DNA of 64,000 nucleotides, taken from NCBI GenBank assembly GCA_035651755.1, contig DASRFA010000032.1, positions 130,008 through 194,007 of the forward strand, given 5' to 3'. Within the stretch, counting starts at the first letter, position 1, and the number at the start of each line of letters is the position of its first letter. The notes under the pieces are model-generated. The model had not been told where the DNA came from and did no database searches. It saw only the letters and a program-made list of their open reading frames with translations. The position numbers and the translations under genes are program-made. The DNA is from DASRFA01 sp035651755. Lineage in GTDB: Bacteria; Desulfobacterota; Binatia; UBA12015. Below, in pieces: positions 25,145 through 34,800 of this stretch.

Positions 25145-26206
25145 ATGCCGCGCGACGTGATCGTCTGGGGAACCGGCAACGTCGGCGTGCCCGCGTTGCG
25201 CATCGTGCTCTCGAATCCCGCGCTGCGCCTCGCCGGCGTCATCGTCTCCAACCCGGCGAAAGTGGGGAAGGACGCAGGCGAGCTTTGCGGCCTGCCGCCG
25301 ACCGGCGTGCGCGCGACGAACGACGTCGCGGCCGCGCTCGCGTCCGGGGCCGACGCGGTCGCGTACTGCGCCTCGGGCGACTTCCGCCCGACCGCGGCGC
25401 TCGACGACATCGAGCGCTGCCTGCGCGCGGGCTTGAACGTCGTCTCGACGTCGGTGTACCCGCTCTACGACCCGATCTCCGCCCCGGCCGACCTGCGCGA
25501 GCGAATCGACGCCGCGTGCAAAGCGGGACGGTCGTCGATCTTCGTCTCCGGCATCGACCCCGGCTTCGTCAACGACATCGTTCCGCTGCTGCTCTCCGGC
25601 CTGTGCGAGCGCGTCGACGAGATCCGCGCATTCGAGCTCTTCAACTACTCGACCTACGCCCAGCCCGAGGCGGTGCGGAACCTGGTCGGCATGGGACAGC
25701 CGATGGACGCGACGCCGCCGATGCTGACGCCGGGCGTGCCGACGATGGTCTGGGGCGGCCCGATCCGCCTGATGGCGCGCGGGCTCGGCCTCGAGCTCGA
25801 GGAGATCCGCGAGCGCGTCGAGAAGCGGGCGCTGCCGCGCACCGTCGAGACCCAGCTCGGCCGGTTCGACGAGGGCACGATGGGCGCCTTCCGCCTCGAG
25901 ATCGAGGGCATCGTGCACGGCCGGCCGCTCCTCGTGATCGACCACGTGACGCGCATCGTGAACGACATCGCGTCCGAGTGGCCGAGGCCGAAGGGCGACG
26001 GCGCGCACGGCGTGATCCTGACGGGCCGCCCGAAGTTGACGGTCACGTTCGACCCCGAGGACGAGGACGGCAGCGCGGCCGGCGGCGGCAACACGACCGC
26101 AGCCGCCCGCATCGTGAACTCGATCCCGTTCGTCTGCGCGGCGCCGCCCGGCATGCTCGACGCGCTCCAGGTTCCGCTCGCGATCGGCCGCGGCCTGGTG
26201 CGCTGA
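25145..26206 (+). CDS. DapB-like NAD(P)-dependent dehydrogenase
   Basis: 353 residues. The N terminus VIVWGTGNVGVPALRI is a Rossmann loop of the dihydrodipicolinate-reductase type, followed by LAGVIVSNPAKVGKDAGEL, a layout shared with 2,4-diaminopentanoate dehydrogenase and a large mycobacterial family of unknown substrate. SGIDPGFVNDIVPLLLSG starts the second domain. Too long and lacking the HH.K.D motif of true DapB, so a role in lysine synthesis is unlikely. No lysine genes are nearby. In many genomes such genes sit with steroid or lipid catabolism. Confidence 0.75.
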   Translation: MPRDVIVWGTGNVGVPALRIVLSNPALRLAGVIVSNPAKVGKDAGELCGLPPTGVRATNDVAAALASGADAVAYCASGDFRPTAALDDIERCLRAGLNVVSTSVYPLYDPISAPADLRERIDAACKAGRSSIFVSGIDPGFVNDIVPLLLSGLCERVDEIRAFELFNYSTYAQPEAVRNLVGMGQPMDATPPMLTPGVPTMVWGGPIRLMARGLGLELEEIRERVEKRALPRTVETQLGRFDEGTMGAFRLEIEGIVHGRPLLVIDHVTRIVNDIASEWPRPKGDGAHGVILTGRPKLTVTFDPEDEDGSAAGGGNTTAAARIVNSIPFVCAAPPGMLDALQVPLAIGRGLVR

Positions 26207-26283
26207 CGCGCGCTCGCCACCGGCGCGACAGCGAGCGATCACGACGCGGCAGGCGCCCGGCTCGTAGGAGGGTCGCTCGCGTG

Positions 26284-26709
26284 TCAGCTCCCGCTGAAGC
26301 GCGTCATGCGAACCATGGTGTAGCGCCGCCGAGCGATCTTCCAGCCTTCGGCCGTCGGGACGAGCTCGTCGTCGTAGAACCCGATCGCCTGCACGCCGCT
26401 CTCGCCGTCGACGGCCGTGATGACGACGTCGACGTAGCTGCGGGCGGCGACGCCGCTGCCGTTCGGCGAGACCGCCTGGTTGGTGATGCGGTGGAGCGTG
26501 TGACCCATCGGTGCGTGCGTGGCCGCCATGAAATCCGTGATCGCATCGACACCGTTCCAGACGCCGATGTCGCCGTAGTCGGCGTGGCAATCCTCCGTGA
26601 AGCAGGTGCGGAAGAGGGCCCAGTCGCGCCGGTCGATGCCGGTCGCGTAGCGCACGAGGACCTCGGCGACGTCCTGCCGCACTTCGCGCGGAACCGCCGG
26701 GATCGTCAT
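26284..26709 (-). CDS. SnoaL-like (NTF2-fold) protein
   Basis: 141 residues. VAEVLVRYATGIDRRDWALF, then CFTEDCHADYGDIGVWNG and MGHTLHRITNQ, are typical of SnoaL-like small ketosteroid-isomerase-fold proteins: a first helix, Y..G.D..DW..., and the H.....N stretch. The start ATG at 26709 overlaps the stop of the upstream SDR remnant (ATGA). Members act as polyketide cyclases, isomerases, dehydratases or as domains of unknown function; nothing here distinguishes these. Tail to tail with the DapB-like gene. Confidence 0.75.
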   Translation of the reverse strand: MTIPAVPREVRQDVAEVLVRYATGIDRRDWALFRTCFTEDCHADYGDIGVWNGVDAITDFMAATHAPMGHTLHRITNQAVSPNGSGVAARSYVDVVITAVDGESGVQAIGFYDDELVPTAEGWKIARRRYTMVRMTRFSGS

Positions 26710-27092
26710 GAGCGGTCCTTGACGCCCTCCGCGGTCGCCGCGCCGGTGATCGGCGCGTCCGGGTCGTCGCGATGGCCGCGTCGACTCGGGAGGCGGCGCA
26801 ACGCCGGCGTGTCGGTCTCGCCCAGGATCAAGCCGAGCACGTCGACGCCCGCGTCGTGCAGCTCGGCCCAGAGCGCTTCGGCCAGCACCATGCCGAAGGC
26901 CTTCGACGCGCCGTACGCGACCATGTTCGGCGCTCCGGCGAGCCCCGCCCCGACCCGACGAGCACGATGCCGCCGCGCGAGCAGGACGACGTTGACGCCG
27001 CGCTCCGCGACCGCTTTTGCGAACGCGGAGCCGATCCCCTCCGAAGCGCCCGCGACGAGCGCCCGAGGTCCGTACCGATCGGCGAATGTCAT
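26706..27092 (-). pseudogene. SDR gene with an internal deletion
   Basis: 128 residues in one open frame. The N terminus has an SDR nucleotide loop (ALVAGASEGIGSAFAKAV, then NVVLLARR). It jumps straight to NMVAYGASKAFGMVLAEALW, which contains the catalytic Tyr/Lys helix, and then LGLILGETDTPALRR. The ~100 residues that normally lie between (NAG motif, catalytic Ser) are missing, replaced by a short Arg/Gly-rich joint. The family is usually ~260 residues. The frame is intact and the start of the SnoaL gene overlaps its stop, so it may still matter for translation of that gene, but the enzyme cannot work. I classify it as decayed by in-frame deletion. Confidence 0.65.
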
Positions 27093-27113
27093 CGTTGCTT
27101 CAGAGGGCGGCGT

Positions 27114-27578
27114 TCAAGTCGACGACCCCGTCCGCATGAGCTCCGCGCCGGTGACGACGAGCCGAATGTGGCCCGGCCCGCCTTTGACCTCGGCGTAGTA
27201 GCGAGCGCGGAGCCCCCAGCGACCCGCGTTCCGTAGCTCGGAAGCCAACGCGCCAGGCGCCAAGTAGAAGCGAAGGGCGATTCGGACGAGCACCGGCCAC
27301 GGGGGCAAGCCGGCATGGCACGTCGCGCGCGCCCGCACGCGGAGCACCTCGCCTCGGCTACGGTGTCGCTCGCCCCAGAGGAGCAGCACGACTTCCGGAT
27401 GGCGCTCGACGTTCTTCGCCAGCCGCGTGCCGGACCCGGTCGTGATCCACAGCGTGTCGCCGTGCGGGGTGAACCAGATCGGCGTCACGAACGGTGCGCG
27501 CGCCGAGCGCGATGCGATGTGCATGACGAGCGAGTTGCGAAGGAACTCCCGGACGATCGGCGAGTCGGGAGCGAGCAT
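27114..27578 (-). CDS. Flavin split-barrel protein (pyridoxamine 5'-phosphate oxidase-like)
   Basis: 154 residues from ATG 27578, which overlaps the preceding stop as TGATG. FLRNSLVMHIASRSARAPFV, then TPIWFTPHGDTLWITTGSGT and LAKNVERHPEVVLLLWGE, follow the order of strands in the PNPOx-like/F420-dependent split barrel: a start with ...R.A.L....G.P...P.WF, then K..N...P.V. Cofactor may be FMN or F420; substrate unknown. The last ~60 residues (FYLAPGALASEL) have a helical extension also seen in larger members. Translationally coupled to the 27578-27922 gene. Confidence 0.7.
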   Translation of the reverse strand: MLAPDSPIVREFLRNSLVMHIASRSARAPFVTPIWFTPHGDTLWITTGSGTRLAKNVERHPEVVLLLWGERHRSRGEVLRVRARATCHAGLPPWPVLVRIALRFYLAPGALASELRNAGRWGLRARYYAEVKGGPGHIRLVVTGAELMRTGSST

Positions 27579-27922
27579 CACACCTCCCGAACCGCTCCGT
27601 AGTCCCACGACAGCGTCCTTCGCAGGGCGATCGCCCACCACACGAACCCGGGCTCTTCCTCGTCTCGTGCGGCGGTGCCCCGGAACGAGGCGCCCCGGAG
27701 GTGGAACCACCACGGTCCGTCGTCCGTCAGCACCACGACCTCGCGACCGGACAGGTCGGGACCATCGGCAGGAAGACGGACGAGCGGGCGATCGTCGACG
27801 AAACGAACGCGCGCCGGAACGATCGCTACGGTATCGCCGTCGAGAAACGTGATGCTCGCTCGCGTCGGCCGAACGAGGAGATCCCGGACCGCACCGAGCT
27901 CGACGTCGCGCGTGACGGACAT
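27578..27922 (-). CDS. Small protein coupled to the flavin split-barrel gene
   Basis: 114 residues. ELGAVRDLLVRPTRASITFL, then VAIVPARVRFVDDRPLVRLP, and WWFHLRGASFRGTAA read as a compact beta-barrel, plausibly a divergent half of the same flavin-binding fold. I cannot assign a family with confidence. The stop TGA shares its A with the next ATG. First gene of a two-gene unit. Function unknown. Confidence 0.55.
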   Translation of the reverse strand: MSVTRDVELGAVRDLLVRPTRASITFLDGDTVAIVPARVRFVDDRPLVRLPADGPDLSGREVVVLTDDGPWWFHLRGASFRGTAARDEEEPGFVWWAIALRRTLSWDYGAVREV

Positions 27923-28241
27923 CGCCCGCCTCTATTGGCACATCGCGGTGATCCGGGGAAACCGGCGGAAGCGTCCCCCGACGTCAGGACGGCGACACGC
28001 TCGGGCAGCCAGTGAACCGACTCTTGCGAACCGCGCCCATCCCAGCCGCGCGCGGGAGACGGCAACCCCGCGGTTCCGAGCACGAGCACTCCGGTCAGGG
28101 CGACGGGGAACAGGAACGGCCGGTATTTCGACGTCTCGACGCATCGAATGCGGGCGCTTCGCGTCCGCTTTCCGTTGCCGGTATGGTCGTCGCCTTGGTA
28201 CGCTTAAGCGGCGGCCTTCAACGGCCGACAAGAGCACTTTG
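27923..28241. other. Divergent intergenic region
   Basis: 319 bases between a minus-strand and a plus-strand gene, so it should hold two promoters. A small stem CGGCC-TTCAA-CGGCCG lies near 28213-28228, close to the downstream start. No gene with protein-like sequence is visible on either strand. Confidence 0.4.
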
Positions 28242-28529
28242 ATGCGGCTGCTCGCGCTTGCGGTGGGTTTGGTCCTCGGACTCGCGGCGCGTGCGAGCGC
28301 GCAGCAGTCGTGCCTTCTCGACCGGACGAGCTATCCCGAGAACGCCGTCGTCTGCTCGTCCGGCTTCGTGATCTACTGCTCGAACGGCGTCTGGCAGAAC
28401 AACAACGGCGCGCGCTGCGACACCCCCTCGGGAAGCTACTTGACGCCGCTGCGGCCGTACCAAGCGCAGAGCAGCGAGCCGATTCCCGAGTACTTGCTCC
28501 AGAAGTATCCCGGGCTCCTCACGCGATAG
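28242..28529 (+). CDS. Small secreted Cys-containing protein
   Basis: 95 residues from ATG 28242. Signal peptide MRLLALAVGLVLGLAARASA, then a mature part with four Cys (SCLLDRTSYPENAVVCSSGF, then IYCSNGVWQNNNGARCD), likely forming two disulfides in the periplasm or outside. The C-terminal third is Tyr/Pro/Leu-rich without Cys. The CSNGVWQ pattern resembles short extracellular modules that follow a signal peptide in environmental proteobacteria. Function unknown. Tail to tail with the desaturase, 14 bases apart. Confidence 0.65.
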   Translation: MRLLALAVGLVLGLAARASAQQSCLLDRTSYPENAVVCSSGFVIYCSNGVWQNNNGARCDTPSGSYLTPLRPYQAQSSEPIPEYLLQKYPGLLTR

Positions 28530-28543
28530 AGCGCGGCTCGCGT

Positions 28544-29686
28544 CTATGCCGGCTGCAGCTCGCGGGCAGCCGGCGTCGGGCCGGGGAGCGACAGCCGCAG
28601 GATCGCTGCCATCGTGCTGCCGAGCTGCCGCCCGAGGCGCGCGCTGTTGTACGGGAGGGCGTAGCGCGCGGCGAGAGCCCGCACGCGCGGCGCGATCTCC
28701 GGATAGCGGTTGCTCGGCATGTCGGGAAAGAGGTGGTGCTCGATCTGGTGGCTCAGGTTGCCGCTCAAGACGTGGAACAGCCGGCCGCCCTCGATGTTGC
28801 ACGACCCCATGATCTGACGGACGTACCAGCGCGCGCGCGTCTCGCCCGCGACCTCCGACTTCGCGAAGTGGTGCACGCCGCTGGGGAAATGGCCGCAGAA
28901 GATGATCGCGAAGCTCCAGACGTTCCGGATCACGTTCGCGACGGCGTTCGCCGCGAGCACCCATGGAAAGAAGGGACCTGCGAGAGCCGGCCAGAGCACG
29001 TAGTCCTTCATCACCTGGCGCCGCGCCTTCCAGCCGATGCGCGCGAGGAGCGGCCGCGCGTCCGCCCACGTCTTTCGGCCGTCGAGCACGTGATTCAGCT
29101 CGACGTCGTGGAACGCGATGAACCACTCGAAGAAGAGCGCCATTGCGACCGTCGAGAGCGGCTGCACCAGATAGAAGGGATGCCAGCGCTGCTCCCTGGT
29201 GACGCGCAGCATGCCGTAGCCGACGTCGCGGTCTTTCCCGAGGACGTTCGTCCACGTGTGGTGGACGACGTTGTGCGAGTGCCGCCACTGATCCGCGGGG
29301 CACGCGCTGTCCCACTCCCAGGCGTCGGAGCGGATGGTCGGGTCGTGCATCCAGTCCCACTGCGCGTGCAGGACGTTGTGGCCGATCTCCATGTTCTCGA
29401 GGATCTTCGCGAGCCCGAGGCCGATCGCTCCGATCCCGAGGACCGCCAGAAAGGGGCGCCACCCGGCGAGCGCGTGCCCCCACCACGGATGCAGCGCCAC
29501 CGCGGCCAGCATCGCGACCCGCGACGAGAGCGCGAGCGCCCGCTGGAGCCCGATCAGGCGCAGGATGTAGCGGCGATCACGCTCGCCGAGAGATCCCATG
29601 ACCTCGGCGCGCATCGCGTCCAGCTCCGCGCCGAGCGCCTCGATCTCGCGGTCGCTCAAGGGTACCCGAGCCGTCGTCGTGTTCAT
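28544..29686 (-). CDS. Membrane acyl-lipid/acyl-CoA fatty acid desaturase
   Basis: Introduces a double bond in acyl chains using a diiron centre. 380 residues from ATG 29686. The three His boxes are present: HNVLH, HSHNVVHH and HQIEHH. Hydrophobic pairs lie around residues 60-100 and 200-270. HQIEHHLFPDMPSNRYPEIA is characteristic of the DesA3/front-end-like group, which in mycobacteria works with a dedicated oxidoreductase. The flanking ferredoxin reductase (47 bases upstream in the same transcript) fits exactly that role. Regulation probably by the divergent TetR. Confidence 0.93.
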   Translation of the reverse strand: MNTTTARVPLSDREIEALGAELDAMRAEVMGSLGERDRRYILRLIGLQRALALSSRVAMLAAVALHPWWGHALAGWRPFLAVLGIGAIGLGLAKILENMEIGHNVLHAQWDWMHDPTIRSDAWEWDSACPADQWRHSHNVVHHTWTNVLGKDRDVGYGMLRVTREQRWHPFYLVQPLSTVAMALFFEWFIAFHDVELNHVLDGRKTWADARPLLARIGWKARRQVMKDYVLWPALAGPFFPWVLAANAVANVIRNVWSFAIIFCGHFPSGVHHFAKSEVAGETRARWYVRQIMGSCNIEGGRLFHVLSGNLSHQIEHHLFPDMPSNRYPEIAPRVRALAARYALPYNSARLGRQLGSTMAAILRLSLPGPTPAARELQPA

Positions 29687-29733
29687 CGTCGTGCTCCGGC
29701 CGAAGACGGCGAGCGCCGTCCGGCGTCGAAAGT

Positions 29734-30858
29734 TCAAAGGTCGATCTCGACGTCGCCGGCCGCAGCCGCGACGCACACCTGTACGGCCGCGCCGCGATCG
29801 GCGACGATGCGATTGTTCCGGACGTCGCGCACGCAACCGGCCTCGAGGGTCGCCGTGCACGAGTGGCAGATGCCCATCCGGCAGCCGTGCGCCGGGCGGA
29901 GGCCGGCCTTCTCGGCGACCTGGAGGAGCGGTGTCGAGCCGTCGGCCTCGATCGCGATGCCGCTCCGCGCGAAGACGACGCGGCCGCCGGCGGCGTCGGC
30001 GGGCGGCGTCGCGCGTACGGCGTGGAACCTCTCCACATGGAGACGTCCGAGCGCGTCCCGCGCGCCCCAGACTGCTTCGACGGCGGCGAGCAGGCTCGCC
30101 GGCCCGCACGCGTAGACCTCGCGCTCCCGCCAGTTCGCGCAGACCTCGGTGAGCGCCGCGGGCGCGAAGTGCGGCGCGACCGCGCGAGCCGCGCCGGGCT
30201 CCCGCGTGTGGACCACGTGCAGCCGGTAGCCCGCATGCTCCTCGGCGAGCCACCCGATCTCGCGGGCGAAGATCACGTCGCGGCGGTGCGGCGCATAGTG
30301 CAGGTGCGCGACGTCCGACAGGGCTCCGCGCGCTGCCAGGCTCCGCAGCATCGCGCGGATCGGCGTGATGCCGCTTCCCGCGGTGACGAACAGGAGGGGA
30401 GCCGGACGATCGGGCAGCACGAAGTCGCCCTCGGGGGCGCCGAGGTCGACGAAGGACCCCGGCTCCGTGTCGCGGACCAGCCGCGGAGACACCCGACCGC
30501 CCGCGACCGCCTTCACCGTGATCTCGATGCAGCCGTCGCGCTGCCAGCGCTCCGGCTCCGACGAGATCGAGTAGGTGCGCACCTCGCGCGCGCCGTCGAC
30601 CGGGACGCCGATCCGGACGTGCTGACCGGCACGGTGCGGGCGCCAGCTGCGACCCGGGCGGAGCGTCAGCGTCCGGGCGTCCCGGGTCTCGTCCCGGACG
30701 GCTTCGACGCGCGCCTTGGCGGCGTGCCGGGCCCACAGCGGGTTCAGCAGCTCCAGGTAGTGCGAGGTCGAAAGCGGCCAGGCGAAGCCGTCCGCAAGGC
30801 GGCCGAGCCGGCCGATGCGCGGCGCCGGGCCGCCAGTCGCGAGAACATCCGATCCCAT
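29734..30858 (-). CDS. Ferredoxin reductase with C-terminal 2Fe-2S domain (desaturase electron donor)
   Basis: 374 residues. The FAD domain has RTYSISSEPE; the NAD domain begins LLFVTAGSGITPIRAML and has VYACGPASLL; the plant-type ferredoxin domain has CRMGICHSC with a later C in VQVCVAAA. Order FAD-NAD-2Fe2S matches flavodoxin-reductase family 1 and the mycobacterial Rv3230c partner of DesA3. Its location directly before the desaturase on the same strand supports electron delivery from NAD(P)H to that enzyme. The N-terminal ~45 residues (LELLNPLWARHAAKARVEAV) match the short helical lead usual in this group. Confidence 0.92.
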   Translation of the reverse strand: MGSDVLATGGPAPRIGRLGRLADGFAWPLSTSHYLELLNPLWARHAAKARVEAVRDETRDARTLTLRPGRSWRPHRAGQHVRIGVPVDGAREVRTYSISSEPERWQRDGCIEITVKAVAGGRVSPRLVRDTEPGSFVDLGAPEGDFVLPDRPAPLLFVTAGSGITPIRAMLRSLAARGALSDVAHLHYAPHRRDVIFAREIGWLAEEHAGYRLHVVHTREPGAARAVAPHFAPAALTEVCANWREREVYACGPASLLAAVEAVWGARDALGRLHVERFHAVRATPPADAAGGRVVFARSGIAIEADGSTPLLQVAEKAGLRPAHGCRMGICHSCTATLEAGCVRDVRNNRIVADRGAAVQVCVAAAAGDVEIDL

Positions 30859-30885
30859 TCCCCGATCTCCAGGCTACGCCAACGT

Positions 30886-30917
30886 TGCCGTAGCTTACGA
30901 TTGCGTAACTTACGGCA
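30886..30917. promoter_or_regulatory. Likely TetR operator between tetR and the reductase-desaturase operon
   Basis: Inverted repeat TGCCGTAGCTTACG-ATTG-CGTAACTTACGGCA: 14-base arms, 12 matching, 4-base spacer. It sits in the 78-base gap between two divergent starts, where a repressor could control both. Confidence 0.7.
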
Positions 30918-30936
30918 GCGTAGTAGGCGTGTCAAG

Positions 30937-31596
30937 GTGGGTCGGAGATCGGAAGCGTCGTCCGGGCGTCTCACGGCCGCGGCGCGGCGCGCACAGCTCA
31001 TCGACGTCGGGCGGTCGCTCTTCGCCGAGCGCGGATACGAGGCGGCCTCGGTCGAGGAGATCGCCGAGCGCGCCAAGGTCTCGAAGCCGATCGTCTACGA
31101 GCACTTCGGCGGCAAGGAAGGGCTGTACGCCGTCGTCGTCGACCGCGAGGTCGAGCTCATCGTCGCGCGCATCGTGGAGGCGGTGACGTCGGGGGGACCG
31201 CGCGAGCGCCTCGAGCAGGCCGCGCTCGCCTTCCTCACCTACGTGAAGGAGCGGCCGGAAGGCTTCGCGGTTCTCCTGCGTGACGCGCCGCGAGCGATGC
31301 GCGCGGGTCAGATGCCGGCGCTGATGTACGACCTCGCCGACCGCATCGGCGGCGTCTTCGTCGAGGAGTTCAAGAAGGCCGGATACGACGCGAAGGCGGC
31401 CCCGATCTATGCGCACGCGCTCGTCGGCATGGTCGCCTTCGTCGGCCAGTGGTGGACCGATGCACGGAAGCCGCCGCCGGCGGAGGCAGTGGCGAGCCAC
31501 ATCGCGGCGCTCGCGTGGATGGGCCTCCGCCACCTCCCGAAGCGGCCGACGCTCCTGATCAAGGAAAAGCGCTCGCGCCCCACGCGATCCGGCTGA
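30937..31596 (+). CDS. TetR-family regulator of the desaturase operon
   Basis: 219 residues from GTG 30937. N-terminal HTH: RAQLIDVGRSLFAERGYEAA, then SVEEIAERAKVSKPIVYEHF and GGKEGLYAVVVDRE, a standard TetR/AcrR pattern. The C-terminal ligand domain includes FAVLLRDAPRAMRAGQMP and LVGMVAFVGQWW. Divergent from the reductase/desaturase pair with a palindromic site between. In Pseudomonas the TetR protein DesT senses acyl-CoA saturation and represses an analogous pair, so a similar role is plausible but inferred from arrangement only. The last ~20 residues are basic. Confidence 0.85.
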   Translation: MGRRSEASSGRLTAAARRAQLIDVGRSLFAERGYEAASVEEIAERAKVSKPIVYEHFGGKEGLYAVVVDREVELIVARIVEAVTSGGPRERLEQAALAFLTYVKERPEGFAVLLRDAPRAMRAGQMPALMYDLADRIGGVFVEEFKKAGYDAKAAPIYAHALVGMVAFVGQWWTDARKPPPAEAVASHIAALAWMGLRHLPKRPTLLIKEKRSRPTRSG

Positions 31597-31806
31597 GCGC
31601 GCCCTCGCGTGCGCGCCAACGACGGCCCGCAGGAGTCCCATTGCTCCGCCGACGTCGAGTACCCGCCGAGAGCGGTCCGGATGTCGTTTCCGCGTCCCGG
31701 CGGAAGTCGCGAGCTCGCGGTCGCCCGCGTTTGCGGACCGGCGTACGGCTGGCGAGACTAGCCGTCGCGCGGACGCCCAGCCGGGACGACCCGCCCACCC
31801 GCCGCG

Positions 31807-34800
31807 ATGAGCTTTTTCGAAACGATCCAGCGAGTACGCGTGTATCTCCAGGCCCACGGCCGGGTGTCGACGCGCGCCCTGCAGCGCGAGTACGGGCTCG
31901 ACGTGGAGGCCCTGGAGGAGCTCGTCGCCGAGCTCGTCGACGTGCAGCGCGTCGCGCGACGAGACGGCGATGCGGTCGCCTGGGCGGCGGGCCCGGCGGA
32001 TCCCTCGGGCTTCGACGAGCGCGCGGCCGCCGGGGCGGCGACCGCGGATCTCCGCGCCACCGCCGAGCGCCGCCAGCTGACGGTCATGTTCTGCGACCTG
32101 GTCGCGTCCACCGCGCTCGGAGCGCGGCTCGACGCCGAGGACCTGCGCGAGGTCGTCACGCAGTACTACGAGGCGGCGACCCGCGCCGTCGAGCGCTACG
32201 AGGGCCACGTCGCGAACTACCTCGGCGACGGGCTCCTCATCTACTTCGGCTACCCGCGCGCGCACGAGGACGACGCCGAGCGCGCGATCCGCGCCGGCCT
32301 CGACATCCTCGCCGAGCTCGCGCGCCGCAATGCCGCGCTCGAGGCCGGCGCCGGGGTGCCGCTCGTCGCGCGCATCGGCACCCACACCGGGCCGGTCGTC
32401 GTCGGCGACGTCGGCCGTCGTCTCGAGAACGTCGCGCTCGGCGAGACGATGAACCTCGCGGCGCGGATCGAGGAGGCGGCGGTGCCCGATACCCTGGTCG
32501 TGAGCGCCGAAACGCTCCGGCTCGTGCGCGGCGTGTTCGTCACCGAGGACCTCGGCCCGCGCACGCTGCGCGGGATCGCGGAGCCCGTCCACGTGCACCG
32601 GGTCGTTCAGCCGAGCGGCGTCCGCAGCCGGCTCGACCTCGCGCGCGACCGGCTCACCGCGTTCGTCGGCCGCGACCAGGAGATCGCTCTCCTTCTCGAT
32701 CGCTGGGAACAGGTGCTCGAGGGCGACGGTCAGACGGTGTGCATCCGGGGCGAGGCCGGGGTCGGAAAGTCGCGTCTCGTCTTGACGCTCCGCGAGCGGC
32801 TCGGCGATCAGCCGCACACCTGGCTCGAGTGCAGATCCTCGCCGTACACGCGCCAGAGCGCGCTCCACCCGGTGGTCGGCCTCTTCGAGGAAGCGCTCGG
32901 TCTGCGCGCCGAGCAGTCGCAGGAGACGCGCTGGCGGCGGCTCGAGGCCGCCGCCGCGATCGTCGGGCTCGTGGGCGCACCCGACCTGCCGCTCGTCGGC
33001 GACGTCCTCGGCCTCGCACGTCGGCCGGGCGATCCGGATCCTCCGGCCAGCCCGGAGGTGCGACGTCATCGCACGCTCGAGGTGCTGATCACGTGGATGC
33101 TCGGCCTCGCGAGCGAGCAGCCGGCGCTTCTCCTGGTGGAGGACGTGCACTGGTGCGATCCGACGACGATCGAGCTCATCCGTCGGCTCGTCGAGCAGCT
33201 GCCGCGCGCGCGGCTCCTCCTCCTGACGACGACGCGCGAGGAGTTCGTCGCGCCGTGGATGCAGGCGAAGGGCGTCACGTCGATCGCGCTCGGTCGCCTG
33301 CGGCGGAGACAGGCCGCGGAGCTGGTCGCTCGCGCGTCGCCGGCCGGCCGCCTGCCCGACGACGCGGTCGACGAGATCGTGCGGCGCGCCGACGGGATCC
33401 CGCTCTACCTCGAGGAGCTGACGCGCGCCGTGCTCGAGTCGGGTGCGCTCACGCCGCGCGACGGCGGCTTCGAGCTCGACCGTCCGCTTCGCGACGTCGC
33501 GATCCCGGCGACGCTCCAGGACTCCTTGACGGCACGGCTCGATCGGCTGTCGGCCGCGAAGGAGGTCGCGCAAGTCGCCGCCACCCTCGGCCGCGAGTTC
33601 CCCTATCGCCTGCTGGAAGCCGTCTCGGGTCTGGACGGCTCGGTCCTGCGACACGCGCTCGGTCGGCTGGTGGAGGCCGATCTCCTGATCGCGCGCGGCA
33701 CGCCGCCGGCGGCGACCTACACCTTCAAGCACGCGCTCCTCCAGGAGAGCGCGTACCAGTCGCTCCTCCGCGCGCGCCGCCGCGAGATCCACGCGCGCGT
33801 CGCGCACGCGCTCGAAGAGCTCTTTCCTGCTCGCGCCGCCGCCGAGCCCGAAGTCGTCGGCCGCCACTGGGAGGAGGCGGGCGACCTCGCGGCCGCGCTG
33901 CGCTGCTTCGAGCAGGCGGGCACCGCGGCGCTCGCGTCGGCGAGCGGCGAGGCGGTCGCCCACCTGCGACACTGCCTCGAGCTCCTGCCGCGGCTGCCCG
34001 CGACCCGCGAGCGCGACGAGCGCGAGCTGGCGCTCCTCCTCGCCCTCGGCTCGGCGATCCAGGCGGTGCGCGGATACAGCGACGACGACCTCGAGCCGGT
34101 GTACGACCGCGCGCGCACGCTCGCGCATGCGCTTTCCGCACGCTCCGAGCTGCCGTTCGTGCTGTTCGGGCTCGCGCTCTGGCGGATCGTGCGCTGGGAG
34201 CAGCTCGACGAGGCCGAGAGCTTCGCGCGCGAGGCGGTCGCGCTCGGCCAAGAGGTCGCCCGGCTCGGCGGCTACAACCCGCTCGCGATGCTGTACCACA
34301 TGCAGGGGCGGTTCACGGCGTGCCGCGAGGCCGCGGACCAGGGGATCGCCGCCTACCGCGCCGATCGCCACCGGCCGCTCGTCTTCCGCTTCGGCTCCGA
34401 CCTCGGGGCCGGGACGATGCTCTGGCAGGCGCACACGCTTTGGATGCTCGGCTTTCCGGATCGCGCGCGCGAGCGCGCCGAGGAGGCGCGCGTGCTCGCG
34501 GAGACGACGGGCCATCCCTTCACGCTCGCCTTCGCGCACGGCTTCGGGGCCGTCGTCCACTTCCTGCGGAGCGAGCCGGCCCGCACCCGCGAGCTCGCGG
34601 AGCGCTCGGTCGCGATCTCGCGCGAGTACGGCTTCCCGGCATGGCACGCGATGGGCCTCATCCTCCGCGGCTGGGCGCGAGCGATCGAGCACGACGAGGA
34701 CGCTCTCGAAGAGGTCCTCGAGGGCGCGAGCATCGCCGCCACGACGAGAAACCAAGCGTTCGTGCCGATGATCCTCTCGATCGTCGGGTACGCGCAGTAC

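Noticed and set aside
25145..26206. True dihydrodipicolinate reductase (dapB)
   Set aside because: Longer than DapB, lacks its catalytic HH motif, and there are no lysine genes nearby.
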